NCBI GenBank assembly: GCA_002408125.1
Contig: DHQO01000021.1
Span: 1-64,000, forward strand
DNA: 64,000 nt
Reading direction: 5' to 3'
Origin: Hyphomonadaceae bacterium UBA5336
Lineage (GTDB): Bacteria > Pseudomonadota > Alphaproteobacteria > Caulobacterales > Hyphomonadaceae
In this document: one piece after another, positions 1 through 8,247 of the stretch
Numbering within the stretch: position 1 is the stretch's first letter
Layout of the letters: each line of letters starts with the position of its first letter
The notes under the pieces: model-generated
Seen by the model: only the letters and a program-made list of their open reading frames with translations
What the model was told of the DNA's origin: nothing
Databases searched by the model: none
Position numbers and translations under genes: made by a program

Positions 1-33
1 AATCCCGACTACGACCTAGGCCGCGCACCTTAA
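1..33 (+). CDS. Possible C-terminal end of an upstream gene (partial)
   Basis: The first 33 bases read as an open frame of ten codons (NPDYDLGRAP) ending in TAA at 31-33. This may be the tail of a gene that begins before the window. Ten residues are too few to recognise a family and the frame could be chance. The next gene has its own ribosome binding site, so nothing downstream depends on this call. Confidence 0.25.
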   Translation, partial: NPDYDLGRAP

Positions 34-106
34 ATTTCGGGAACCTATCGGCGCGTCAGCAATTGATCTTCTGAGTTTCAGCAGACCCGAGAGGATCAAG
101 ACTGCC

Positions 107-247
107 ATGAAGAAAGCTATGATCGCCCTTTTTCTGAGCCTCGGCGCCGCCGGTATTTCGGCCTGCGACACCAATGACGGCCCGGTTGAGGAAGCCGGTG
201 AGGAAATCGACGACGCGGCTGACGAGATCGAAGACGAAGTCGACTAG
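107..247 (+). CDS. Small acidic lipoprotein (46 aa)
   Basis: A 46-residue protein with a basic N-terminus (MKKAM), a hydrophobic stretch, and a lipobox ending ISAC, so lipidation is predicted at Cys20. The mature part is only about 26 residues and very rich in Glu and Asp. A GAGAGGA ribosome binding site lies just upstream of the ATG. The size and layout resemble the small entericidin-like lipoproteins common in alphaproteobacteria, but identity cannot be claimed from this sequence. The residue after Cys20 is Asp, which in enterobacteria is an inner-membrane retention signal; whether that rule holds here is unknown. It is followed by a terminator-like hairpin, so it is probably monocistronic. 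Confidence 0.7.
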   Translation: MKKAMIALFLSLGAAGISACDTNDGPVEEAGEEIDDAADEIEDEVD

Positions 248-367
248 CCCCTCACGAAAAAATCGTGCCCGGATGGAACCATTCCGCGCCCCCGCGCGTT
301 ATGGCGCTGACTCCGAACGAGTCGAACTGATGAAATCGGGTATCCTTACAACAAGTCTCCCACGCGC

Positions 368-398
368 GGCCGCCCATGACGGGCGGTCGCTTTCGTTT
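368..398 (+). terminator. Terminator-like hairpin after the small lipoprotein gene
   Basis: CCGCCC (370-375) and GGGCGG (381-386) form a GC-rich stem around an ATGAC loop, extendable outward by a G-T and a G-C pair. It is followed by TCGCTTTCGTTT, a broken T-run. It fits a weak intrinsic terminator between the small lipoprotein gene and the ATP12 gene. The interrupted T-tract lowers certainty. Confidence 0.45.
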
Positions 399-425
399 GC
401 GGCGGAAAGCGTCTAGACCGCCGCC

Positions 426-1145
426 ATGACCGAGACTCTCAAACGTTTCTATACCGAGGCCGGAGTGGTCAATGCGCCGGACGGCGGTGGCTGCCATGTC
501 GTGCTCGACGGGCGAAATGTACGCACGCCCGCTGGCGCGTTGCAGGTCGTGCCGACCCGCGCCCTGGCCGAAGCCATGGCCGGCGAATGGGCCCGCCAGG
601 GAGAGCGCGTGGAGATTGCCGGCATGCATCTCACGCGCCTGGCCAATGTTGCCATCGACCGCGCACCGGCCACCCGTGAAGGCCTTGCCGAGGAGGTCGC
701 GCGCTATTGCGAGACCGATCTCACCTGCCATCTGGAAGACCGCCAGGCCGGTTTGCGTGCGCGCCAGGATGCTGGCTGGAAGCCGCTGCGTGACTGGGCC
801 GGCCGCGCGCTGGGCGTGATGCTGCTGCCGGTGGAGGGATTGCTTGCTGCGCGCCAGCCGGACGCTTCACTTGCCGCCGCACGGGCCCATGCCGCAAGCC
901 TCGACGATTTCCGCCTCACGGGCCTTGCCTATGGCTGCGGCCTTCTTGGCTCGGCTGTGCTGGCGCTGGCGGTGGAGCGGGGCGAGGTGAGCGCGGAGGA
1001 GGCCTTCGAACTGGCCCGCATGGATGAGGCCTGGCAGGCCGAGCATTGGGGCGAGGACAGTGAGGCTGCAGCGGCCACTGCAGCGCGCCGCGCCGAGGCA
1101 GAAGCGCTCGGCATCTGGTTCGGTGCGCTCATGGCTGCGCCCTAA
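426..1145 (+). CDS. ATP12 family F1-ATPase assembly chaperone
   Basis: The 239-residue product reads as an ATP12 protein, the chaperone that binds free F1 alpha subunit during assembly of the ATP synthase F1 sector. The N-terminal KRFYTEAGV, the central DLTCHLEDRQAGL and AGWKPLRDWA segments, and the C-terminal acidic EAFELARMDEAWQAEHWGED block follow the family pattern, and the length is normal. It would act in the cytoplasm. It lies 82 bases before pccB and may be cotranscribed with it. The ATG at 426 is used because it directly precedes the conserved N-terminus. Confidence 0.88.
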   Translation: MTETLKRFYTEAGVVNAPDGGGCHVVLDGRNVRTPAGALQVVPTRALAEAMAGEWARQGERVEIAGMHLTRLANVAIDRAPATREGLAEEVARYCETDLTCHLEDRQAGLRARQDAGWKPLRDWAGRALGVMLLPVEGLLAARQPDASLAAARAHAASLDDFRLTGLAYGCGLLGSAVLALAVERGEVSAEEAFELARMDEAWQAEHWGEDSEAAAATAARRAEAEALGIWFGALMAAP

Positions 1146-1227
1146 AGGTCGCTTGCCAGCCTCCAGCCGCGCACCTATCAGTCATGTGATTACAAGGAAC
1201 ACCACCGGAAGAAGCGGGGCACATCGG

Positions 1228-2760
1228 ATGCAGGACATTATCGAGCAGTTGGAAGCACGCCGCGAGCGTGCGCGTCTCGGCGGCGGCAAGCAGCGCATTG
1301 AACGCCAGCACGAGAAAGGCAAACTCACCGCGCGCGAGCGTGTCGAGGCCCTGCTCGATGAAGGCTCGTTCGAGGAATATGACATGTTCGTCGAGCACCA
1401 GTGTGCCGATTTCGGCATGCAGGAACAGAAGATTCCCGGCGACGGCGTGATCACCGGCCAGGGTACGATCAATGGCCGGCTCGTCTATGTCTTCTCCAAG
1501 GATTTCACCGTGTTCGGCGGCTCGCTGTCGAAGGCCCATGCGGCCAAGATCGTGAAGGTTCAGCAGATGGCGGTGCGCAATGGCGCCCCCGTGATCGGGA
1601 TTTTCGATGCCGGCGGCGCGCGCATCCAGGAGGGCGTGGATTCGCTGGCTGGCTATGCCGACATCTTCATGGAGAATGTGCTGTCTTCCGGCGTGATCCC
1701 GCAGATCTCCGTCATCATGGGCCCGTGCGCGGGGGGCGATGTCTACTCGCCGGCCATGACCGACTTCATCTTCATGGTGAAGGACACCTCCTACATGTAT
1801 GTCACCGGACCGGACGTGGTGAAGACGGTGACGAATGAGGATGTCAGCCACGAATCCCTCGGGGGGGCTTCCGTGCACGCGAAAAAGTCCGGCGTGGTCG
1901 ACGGCGCGTTCGAGAACGATATCGAGGCGCTGGTGCAGATGCGCCGCATATTCGACTTCCTGCCGCTCTCGAACAAGGAGCGCCCACCGGAACGCCCGAC
2001 CTTCGACCTGCCGGACCGGGAAGAGCCGAGCCTCGACAGCCTGATCCCGGCCAATCCCAACTCGCCCTATGACATGAAGGAACTGATCGAGAAGGTGGCC
2101 GACGAGGGCGACTTCTTCGAGATCAGCCCGGATTTCGGCGCCAATATCATTGTCGGCTTCGGCCGCCTGGAAGGCTCCACGGTGGGCTTTGTCGCCAACC
2201 AGCCGATGACGCTGGCCGGTGTGCTCGACATCGATGCCAGCCGCAAGGCGGCGCGGTTCGTGCGTTTCTGCGACTGTTTCAACATCCCGATCGTGACCTT
2301 TGTCGACGTGCCGGGCTTCATGCCGGGCACCAAGCAGGAATATGGCGGCCTCATCAAGCATGGCGCCAAGCTGCTGTTCGCCTATGCCGAGGCCACCGTG
2401 CCGAAGGTCACCGTGATCACGCGCAAGGCCTATGGCGGGGCCTATGACGTGATGAGTTCCAAACACCTGCGCGGGGATGTGAACTATGCCTGGCCGACGG
2501 CGGAGATCGCCGTGATGGGCGCCAAGGGCGCGGTGGAGATCATCTTTAGGAAAGATCTCGGCGACCCGGAAAAGATCGCCGAGCATACGAAGATGTACGA
2601 AGACAATTTCGCCAACCCCTATGTCGCCGCGCGCAAGGGCTATATCGACGACGTCATCCGCCCGCACTCAACGAGGAAGCGCGTGATCAAGGCGCTCCGA
2701 TCCTTGCGCAACAAGGACGTGAAAAACCCGCCGAAAAAGCACGATAATATTCCGCTATAG
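1228..2760 (+). CDS. pccB: Propionyl-CoA carboxylase beta chain (carboxyltransferase)
   Basis: The 510-residue protein is a biotin-dependent carboxyltransferase that moves CO2 from carboxybiotin to propionyl-CoA, giving methylmalonyl-CoA. The N-terminal half has the acyl-CoA binding region (FDAGGARIQEGVDSLAGYADIF, with GPCAGGDVYSPA), and the C-terminal half has the carboxybiotin side (VDVPGFMPGTKQE, then AYGGAYDVMSSKHLRGD). Length and the DVKNPPKKHDNIPL tail match the PccB family. The frame is open further upstream, but the ATG at 1228 (MQDIIEQLEARR) is where the family sequence begins. The biotin carboxylase alpha chain is not in this window, so the subunits are encoded apart or beyond the edge. 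Confidence 0.95.
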   Translation: MQDIIEQLEARRERARLGGGKQRIERQHEKGKLTARERVEALLDEGSFEEYDMFVEHQCADFGMQEQKIPGDGVITGQGTINGRLVYVFSKDFTVFGGSLSKAHAAKIVKVQQMAVRNGAPVIGIFDAGGARIQEGVDSLAGYADIFMENVLSSGVIPQISVIMGPCAGGDVYSPAMTDFIFMVKDTSYMYVTGPDVVKTVTNEDVSHESLGGASVHAKKSGVVDGAFENDIEALVQMRRIFDFLPLSNKERPPERPTFDLPDREEPSLDSLIPANPNSPYDMKELIEKVADEGDFFEISPDFGANIIVGFGRLEGSTVGFVANQPMTLAGVLDIDASRKAARFVRFCDCFNIPIVTFVDVPGFMPGTKQEYGGLIKHGAKLLFAYAEATVPKVTVITRKAYGGAYDVMSSKHLRGDVNYAWPTAEIAVMGAKGAVEIIFRKDLGDPEKIAEHTKMYEDNFANPYVAARKGYIDDVIRPHSTRKRVIKALRSLRNKDVKNPPKKHDNIPL

Positions 2761-2770
2761 GGGGGATGCC

Positions 2771-3007
2771 ATGCCGACAGTGCTTCGTAAGAATGGCTGG
2801 CGGTTCTTTTTCTATTCACTGGAAAATGGGGAACCGCCGCATGTTCATGTTCGTAAGGGCGGTGCGGAAGCCAAGGTCTGGCTGGAAAGCCTCGAATTTG
2901 CCTATCTTCGAGGGTATTCAGCCCGAGATCGGAAATTTGTGTTAGATACGGTCAAGGAACATCAAACCCAACTGATGCAGGCATGGAATGACTTCTTCTC
3001 CAACTGA
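2771..3007 (+). CDS. DUF4160 domain protein
   Basis: A 78-residue protein built entirely of a DUF4160 domain: GWRFFFYSLENGEPPHVHVRKGG followed by AKVWLES and a C-terminal helix. Members are small, often found beside DUF2442 proteins, and have been suggested to be toxin-antitoxin-like, but no biochemical role is established that I know of. The gene starts 10 bases after the pccB stop and overlaps the DUF2442 gene by 20 bases. Its base composition is visibly AT-richer than the flanks (runs such as TTCTTTTTCTATTC), which suggests transfer into this site. The domain call is fairly secure; function is unknown. Confidence 0.85.
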   Translation: MPTVLRKNGWRFFFYSLENGEPPHVHVRKGGAEAKVWLESLEFAYLRGYSARDRKFVLDTVKEHQTQLMQAWNDFFSN

Positions 3008-3263
3008 AAGCTGCCCTCCGAGTCCTGTGTCCGTGCTCATCACGGAAACGGAGATTGAAGTGACACTTGATGATGGCCGGCGCATCGCAACACCAATCGA
3101 CTGGTATCCGGTTTTGTCGCGCGCCACGCCCCAGCAGCGTCAGAATTTCGAGCTCATGCCTTTCGGCATTCACTGGCCCGATATTGACGAGGATATCAGT
3201 GTGGAAGGCATGTTGCGCGGTGCGCGCGGAGTCGACTGGCAGCGGCGTATACCTGCGGAGTAG
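2988..3263 (+). CDS. DUF2442 domain protein
   Basis: A 91-residue protein with a DUF2442 core: ITETEIEVTLDDGRRIATPIDWYPVLSRATPQ, then the FELMPFGIHWPDIDEDISVEGML segment. The family is small and often the second gene of a DUF4160-DUF2442 pair. The start at 2988 overlaps the end of the DUF4160 gene by 20 bases in another frame, so the two are translationally coupled. Its stop lies only five bases before the proposed start of the metallophosphoesterase. No catalytic motif is visible; a DNA-binding or antitoxin role is only a guess. Confidence 0.82.
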   Translation: MTSSPTESCPPSPVSVLITETEIEVTLDDGRRIATPIDWYPVLSRATPQQRQNFELMPFGIHWPDIDEDISVEGMLRGARGVDWQRRIPAE

Positions 3264-3268
3264 CGCCT

Positions 3269-4081
3269 ATACAAACCACCGCCATCATCGGAGACATCCA
3301 CGGCGCGCTCGCGCCGCTGAAGACGCTTGTCGCCAAGCTCGACCCCCAGTCCGGCGACCATCTCGTGCTGGTCGGTGATCTGGTCGACAAGGGGCCGGAG
3401 CCGGCGGGCGTGGTGCAGTTTCTCCGCGAGCTTTCCGAGACCGCGCCGTTCCGTGTCACCCTCATCGAGGGCAATCATGAAGACCGCCACCGGCGCTATC
3501 ATATCAATACCGAGATCCGCCCCAAGACCGCGCGCCAGATGGCCGAGGCCGCGCCGCACCTCTCCGCCCTCGATGCCGAGCTGAGCGCGCAAGACCGGGC
3601 CTTCCTCGCCGCCGCCGTGCCCTTCCTGCATCTCCCCGAATGGAAAGTGCTCGTCGTCCATGGCGGCATTCCCGGCGACATGGAAACTTTCCCCGAAACC
3701 CCGGCCGAGCTGGACGCGCTCTCCAAGCGCCAGCGCGACAAGTTCCTGCGTATCCAGCGCACGCGCTTCCTCGACGTGGACACCGGCAAATACCTGCAGC
3801 TCGGCGACAACCAGCCTGCCGACCCGTTCTGGGCCGCGGTCTATGATGGCCGCTTCGGCCATGTCGTCTTCGGCCACCAGCCCTGGCGCGATGGCCCGGC
3901 TTGTTTCCCCCATGCCACCGGCGTCGACACCGGCGCGGTGCATGGCGGCGGCCTCACCGCGCTTCTCCTGCCGGGCGAGGGCGAGCCGCAATTTGTCAGC
4001 GTGCCGAGTGAGGCCCATGTCCCGTTCCGTGAGGGCGAGATGCCCGACCATCCCGGCGGAGAGCTGCGCCTGACGCGCTAG
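3269..4081 (+). CDS. Calcineurin-like metallophosphoesterase, probable ATA start
   Basis: The protein has all the metal-binding blocks of the PPP/ApaH-like phosphoesterase family: GDIHG (residues 8-12), GDLVDKGP (36-43), EGNHEDRH, VVHGGIPG and FGHQPW. It is likely a cytoplasmic protein or nucleotide phosphatase; the substrate cannot be told. The first ATG/GTG/TTG in frame is the GTG at 3365, which would delete the essential GDIHG motif, and the frame is closed by a stop at 3185. Between them there is no ATG, GTG or TTG. The codon ATA at 3269 has GGAG (3257-3260) eight bases upstream and gives IQTTAIIGDIHG, exactly where relatives would start with Met. Either ATA is used as a rare start, or an ATG has been lost or misread. 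Confidence 0.8.
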   Translation: MQTTAIIGDIHGALAPLKTLVAKLDPQSGDHLVLVGDLVDKGPEPAGVVQFLRELSETAPFRVTLIEGNHEDRHRRYHINTEIRPKTARQMAEAAPHLSALDAELSAQDRAFLAAAVPFLHLPEWKVLVVHGGIPGDMETFPETPAELDALSKRQRDKFLRIQRTRFLDVDTGKYLQLGDNQPADPFWAAVYDGRFGHVVFGHQPWRDGPACFPHATGVDTGAVHGGGLTALLLPGEGEPQFVSVPSEAHVPFREGEMPDHPGGELRLTR

Positions 4082-5037
4082 GCCACCCCGGCCACCTTCC
4101 AGGCCTCCTTCGGCCAGCGGCGGTGTTGCCAGAACCACTGGCCGGGCTGTTCGCGCACGCGATCCTCAAGGAAGGCGTTGATATTGCGCACGGTATTTTC
4201 CAGATCGGCATCGAGATCATTGGTGTGTGGCTGGGTGATCGGCTCGTGAATGGTGACGCGAAAGCGCGCCGGGCCGGTGCGCACGGTGGAGACCGGCACG
4301 ATCGGCACCTTGAATTTCTGCGCCAGCCGTGAGGGCCCGGGCGCGGTCATGGCAGGCTGGCCGAAAAAGGGCAGGGAGATGCCCTCATTGAACTTCTGGT
4401 CGTTCATCAGCGCCACGGCGCGGCCCTTGCCGAGGGCGCGCATCAGTTCGCGCGTGCCGAGCCCCTTGGGCGCCAGAACGCCGATGCCATAGGCCTGGCG
4501 CACGGCATTGATGCGCCGGTCGATATGCGGGTTGTTCAGCATCCGGTAGGTGACGAGGCAGTCCACCGGGCGCCGGCAGATCACCGCCGCCATCACCTCC
4601 CAGTTGGCAAAATGGCCGGAGATCATCACCGCGCCTTCGCCGCTTTCGCGGATGGCATCGAGGCGCTCGGCGCCGACCACTTCCACGCGGTCGCCCTGAT
4701 AGGGATGGATCTTGGGCAGGTGAGGCAGCTCGCCGGCCGTGCGCCCGGCGCTCTCCCAGGCGGCCAGCGCCGTGCGGCGCACCTTCTCCTCGCTCCAGTC
4801 CGGGAAGGCCATGGAGATGTTGCGCATGGCGGTTTTGTGCTGGCTCAGCAGGGGGCCGAGCTTGCGGAACAGCCAGCCGCCGAAATTCGAGGCGCGGTCG
4901 GGCCCCATCGCCTTCATCGGCGCCCAGTAGAGCCAGTCCCACGCAAAGGCTTCCAGCCGCCACTGCACGCGCTGCCAGAAGGTGGAACGATTGTCGATGT
5001 CCTTGGGGCGGACATATCCGTCGGGGTCACGAACCAT
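4078..5037 (-). CDS. Lipid A biosynthesis lauroyl/myristoyl acyltransferase (LpxL/HtrB family)
   Basis: A 319-residue inner-membrane-associated acyltransferase of the LpxL/LpxM family, which adds secondary acyl chains to lipid A. The H-x4-E catalytic motif is present as SGHFANWEV, with the typical RPVDCLVTYRMLNNPHIDRRI and GISLPFFGQPAMTAPGPSRLAQKFKVPIVPV segments after it and the QWFWQHRRWP ending. It is the last gene of the minus-strand lipid A operon and overlaps the end of lpxK by 11 bases. The stop overlaps the convergent metallophosphoesterase stop by 4 bases. Acyl-chain specificity cannot be read from sequence. Confidence 0.92.
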   Translation of the reverse strand: MVRDPDGYVRPKDIDNRSTFWQRVQWRLEAFAWDWLYWAPMKAMGPDRASNFGGWLFRKLGPLLSQHKTAMRNISMAFPDWSEEKVRRTALAAWESAGRTAGELPHLPKIHPYQGDRVEVVGAERLDAIRESGEGAVMISGHFANWEVMAAVICRRPVDCLVTYRMLNNPHIDRRINAVRQAYGIGVLAPKGLGTRELMRALGKGRAVALMNDQKFNEGISLPFFGQPAMTAPGPSRLAQKFKVPIVPVSTVRTGPARFRVTIHEPITQPHTNDLDADLENTVRNINAFLEDRVREQPGQWFWQHRRWPKEAWKVAGVA

Positions 5038-6031
5038 TGTGGAAAGTATCTAGGGTAGATTTCAGCAGCTTGTCGATAGTTACCGGCGTGTCATGGAAGC
5101 GGGCTTCTATGGGCCAGGCGAGTATTCCTTCACGCCAATCCTTCGGCAGTCGCACGAAATCCTTTTCTGTTGTGATGAGGCGCGCCTCATGGGTTTCGGC
5201 CAGGTTGCGCAGGAAGGTCATGTCAGAGGCCATATAGACATAGTGGTCGCCGAATCCTACGCCGTCTCGCAGGTCCGCGCCGGCCGATTGCAGGCTGTCG
5301 AAGAATTTGCGCGGTCGCCCGATGCCGGCAAAGGCAATGAGCGGGCCGTCCACCGCCGGTCCGCGCGGCTCTATGCTGGCGCGCAGCACAGGCTTGTCTT
5401 CGGGGATGAGTCCGGCGGGCAGCTCGCCCTCGCCGATCAGGAGCACAGCATCGGCGCGGGTAATACCGTCGGCCACCGGCTCGCGCAGTGGGCCCTTGGG
5501 GATGCAATAGCCATTGCCGAAAGGAGCTGCTGCATCCACGGCCAGGATGCTGAGAGTCTTTTCCAGGCTGGGGTTCTGGAAGCCGTCATCCATGATGATG
5601 ACCTGCACGCCGGTTGCCGCCATGGCCTCGGCCGCGGTCGCCCGGTCGCGCCCGATCCAGCTCTCGCCGCTGCAGGCGAGCATGAGCGGTTCGTCGCCCA
5701 CCTCGGCGGCGGTGTGCGCGGTTTCGTCCACCCGCAGCGGGCCTTCCAGCTTACCGCCATAGCCGCGTGAGAGCGTGGCGGCGCGGTGGCCTAAACTTGT
5801 GAGTTTCTCGCGCAGGGTTGCCACCACAGGCGTCTTGCCGACCCCGCCCACGGTGAGATTACCGACACAGATCACCGGCACGGGGGCAGGGTGGGGCGTC
5901 GCGCGCGCCAGCTTGCGCCGAACGCCCCGGATATAGAGCTGCTCCAGCGGCGTGAGCAGGACGCGCGTCAGTGGGGCGGCTTCGCGCGAGCGCGGGTCGA
6001 GCCCGTGAGACCAGAAATGCGGCGCCTTCAT
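5027..6031 (-). CDS. lpxK: Tetraacyldisaccharide 4'-kinase
   Basis: LpxK phosphorylates the 4' position of the tetraacyldisaccharide to make lipid IVA, at the inner face of the cytoplasmic membrane. The 334-residue product has the N-terminal membrane-binding helix region and the P-loop in NLTVGGVGKTPVV (Gly62-Thr67), followed by LSRGYGG and the EPLMLA segment typical of the family. The ATG at 6031 overlaps the stop of waaA (ATGA), so the genes are translationally coupled. Confidence 0.95.
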   Translation of the reverse strand: MKAPHFWSHGLDPRSREAAPLTRVLLTPLEQLYIRGVRRKLARATPHPAPVPVICVGNLTVGGVGKTPVVATLREKLTSLGHRAATLSRGYGGKLEGPLRVDETAHTAAEVGDEPLMLACSGESWIGRDRATAAEAMAATGVQVIIMDDGFQNPSLEKTLSILAVDAAAPFGNGYCIPKGPLREPVADGITRADAVLLIGEGELPAGLIPEDKPVLRASIEPRGPAVDGPLIAFAGIGRPRKFFDSLQSAGADLRDGVGFGDHYVYMASDMTFLRNLAETHEARLITTEKDFVRLPKDWREGILAWPIEARFHDTPVTIDKLLKSTLDTFHNGS

Positions 6032-7299
6032 GTGCTGGCCTCCGACTGGAGGAGGGCGAGCAAGCGGGCGACGGTCTCCTTCATCGGCGCGGCGGAGCGG
6101 TCGAAATAGGCTTTTACCTTGCCAGCATCCGGCTGCGGCCCTTGCCCGGAAAGCTCGGCCTCAAGCGTGGTGCGTAGGGCGTCTGCCCCTTCCACTATGG
6201 TCAGCGCGCGGGCCGCTTCCAGCTCTGCAAAGACATCGGTGAAGTTGAAGCCATGCGGGCCGGTGACGATGCGCTTGCCGAGCTGCAGCGGTTCGATGGG
6301 GTTGTGCCCGCCGACGCCTTCGGCTGTTGCACCGCCAAGATAGATGGCATCGGCCAGGCGATACCACAGGCCCATTTCGCCGATCGTGTCGGCGAGCAGG
6401 ACATCGGTTTCAGCATCCGGCAGATCGCCAGCACTGCGCCGGGCGACGCTGAGGCCACGCAACTCCAGGTCGGTCAAAATGCTGGCAGCGCGCTCAGGGT
6501 GGCGTGGGGCGATAATGATGGCAGGATGCGGAGTCAGTCCCGCCACCGCGTCCAGGAACACCGCCTCCTCTCCCGGATGGGTCGAGGCGGCCAGCAGGCA
6601 AGGCCGCCCGGCCAGGAAGCCGCTTTTCAACGTTTCCAGTTCCTCCGGCGCGGCGAGCGGCGGGGGCAGGGCAGTTTTCAGGTTTCCGGGCTGGCCGACA
6701 GTCTTGCCGCTCAGTGCTGCCAGCGCTTCGGCTGTGTCTTCATTCGCTGCCAGCAGGAGATCAAAGCGGCCGAATATCTCACGGGAAAAGGCCGGGAAGC
6801 GCGCCCAGCCCTTGCGGCTCTTCTCGGTCATGCGGGCGTTAACGAGGGCGAGTTTCGCACCGGCGGCACCGGCTTCACGCAGGAGATTCGGCCAGATCTC
6901 GCCCTCGGCGAAGACAACGAGATCAGGCTGCCAGTGTCGGACAAACCGCCGAGCGATGGCGGGCGTGTCCGCCGGTGCCATCTGGTGGACGACGCCTTCA
7001 GGCAGGCGGGTGGCCAGCATCTGCACCGAGGTCTGGGTCTGGCTCGTCATCAGGATGGAGATGTCGGTGCGGGCGAGCAGCGCCTCAGCGACGCCGAGCA
7101 GCACCATGCTTTCGCCCACGCTGGCGCCATGCAGCCAGGTGAGCTTACCCTCGGGGCGGGGCGGCAGGCCCCTCGCGCGGCGCTCATTCAGGCGGCCGGG
7201 GTCTTCCTTGCCCGCGCGCACGCGGCGCGAGAGCAGCACCGGCAGGCCGAGCCCCAGGCCACCGGAGGCCAGGCCGTAGAGCCAACCGCCGAGGCTCAC
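6028..7299 (-). CDS. waaA: 3-deoxy-D-manno-octulosonic acid (Kdo) transferase
   Basis: A GT-B glycosyltransferase that attaches Kdo to lipid IVA. The N-terminal segment after a short membrane anchor has LTWLHGASVGE, the family signature with the catalytic Glu, and the C-terminal half has the nucleotide-sugar side (GLWYRLADAIYLGGATAEGVGGHNPIEPL). The frame is open well upstream, but that part is an Arg/Gly-rich shadow of the LPLAT gene. I use the GTG at 7299 (VSLGGWLYGLASGG), which overlaps the upstream stop as GTGA and gives a normal length of 423 residues. Kdo transferase count (mono or bi) cannot be told. Confidence 0.92.
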   Translation of the reverse strand: MSLGGWLYGLASGGLGLGLPVLLSRRVRAGKEDPGRLNERRARGLPPRPEGKLTWLHGASVGESMVLLGVAEALLARTDISILMTSQTQTSVQMLATRLPEGVVHQMAPADTPAIARRFVRHWQPDLVVFAEGEIWPNLLREAGAAGAKLALVNARMTEKSRKGWARFPAFSREIFGRFDLLLAANEDTAEALAALSGKTVGQPGNLKTALPPPLAAPEELETLKSGFLAGRPCLLAASTHPGEEAVFLDAVAGLTPHPAIIIAPRHPERAASILTDLELRGLSVARRSAGDLPDAETDVLLADTIGEMGLWYRLADAIYLGGATAEGVGGHNPIEPLQLGKRIVTGPHGFNFTDVFAELEAARALTIVEGADALRTTLEAELSGQGPQPDAGKVKAYFDRSAAPMKETVARLLALLQSEAST

Positions 7300-8033
7300 G
7301 CAGTGTCCCTGACCGGGTCGGCGGGGCGGGGCGCGCCCTCCACGATTTCCTGCGCGCGTGCATTGACCGCTTCGAGGCCGCTTTGCAACTCGCTCTTCAG
7401 GCCCTCGGCGCCGAGGCTCGCCGGATCCAACGGCTCGCCGAAGACGATGGCGCCACGCCCGAACGGCTTGGGCAGAACCATCCGGTCCCAGCTTTTCGTG
7501 CGCGACTGATGGGAAACGCACACGGCATAAGGCACCACCCGGGCGCCGGAGCGCTGGGCCAGCAGCACCGGGCCGTCGCTCACCTCAAGGGCCGGCCCGC
7601 GCGGCCCGTCGGGGGTGACGCACAGCGTGCCCGAGGCCTTCAGCAGGCGGACGGCCTCGGCGATGGCGCGCACGCCGCCCTTGTTCTTGTCGCGCTTCTT
7701 CGCATTGCTCTTGGAGCCGCGAATGGTGGTGATGCCGAGATGATCGAGCGCGCGCGCCACCGGCTCGGCATCGCGCGAGAGCGAGACCAGCATCGACACG
7801 CCGCCGGGCCGCTTGGGCAGGCGGCTCAGGAACCGCGTCCAGCCCGCCGGCAGAAGCAGGATCTGCTCATGCCAGGCGCCGACCAGCAGGCCGCGCTCTG
7901 AGCTCCAGGCCGCACGCATGGTTTCCTCGCCCTCGATCGTCCAGCGCACGGTGCGCCCGACCAGGGCCATCCAGGCCCAGATCAGGAGGCCCAGCAGGCG
8001 CGTCACGAAGGCAGATCGAAGCAGTGATTTCAT
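7296..8033 (-). CDS. Lysophospholipid acyltransferase family protein (DUF374)
   Basis: A 245-residue protein with an N-terminal membrane segment (RLLGLLIWAWMALVG) and the DUF374/LPLAT core: GAWHEQILLLP, then MLVSLSRDAEPVARALDHLGI, TTIRGSKSNAKKR and TPDGPRGPA. Such proteins are the usual first gene of alphaproteobacterial waaA-lpxK operons, and their exact acyl acceptor is not settled. Here it is the promoter-proximal gene of a four-gene minus-strand operon (this gene, waaA, lpxK, lpxL-like) with every junction overlapping. The 214-base divergent gap to cpaB should hold the promoter. Confidence 0.88.
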   Translation of the reverse strand: MKSLLRSAFVTRLLGLLIWAWMALVGRTVRWTIEGEETMRAAWSSERGLLVGAWHEQILLLPAGWTRFLSRLPKRPGGVSMLVSLSRDAEPVARALDHLGITTIRGSKSNAKKRDKNKGGVRAIAEAVRLLKASGTLCVTPDGPRGPALEVSDGPVLLAQRSGARVVPYAVCVSHQSRTKSWDRMVLPKPFGRGAIVFGEPLDPASLGAEGLKSELQSGLEAVNARAQEIVEGAPRPADPVRDTA

Positions 8034-8247
8034 TGCGCCGCTTATAAGCGCTTCGCCATGGCTGGCCAGTGTCAGGAACCGTCTGACTGCGTCATGGTGA
8101 GCGAAGCGTTAATGGCGGCTGGCTCATGGTTAAGGCCAGACCAATTGTGGCTGGTCATTTCGCCTCCCGATCTTCAACAGCATTTATTGCCTCCCCGTTA
8201 TGCCATGAGCTGAAGCATCGCGCGTGTCTCGCTCGAGGGGGCCAAGA

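Noticed and set aside
1024..1227. Longer start of pccB inside the ATP12 gene
   Set aside because: The extra 68 residues are Arg/Pro-rich and overlap ATP12; family sequence begins at 1228.
8109..8133. Two TTAA sites upstream of cpaB as a CtrA box
   Set aside because: The spacing is 17 bases and CtrA boxes have TTAA-N7-TTAA; it is probably chance.
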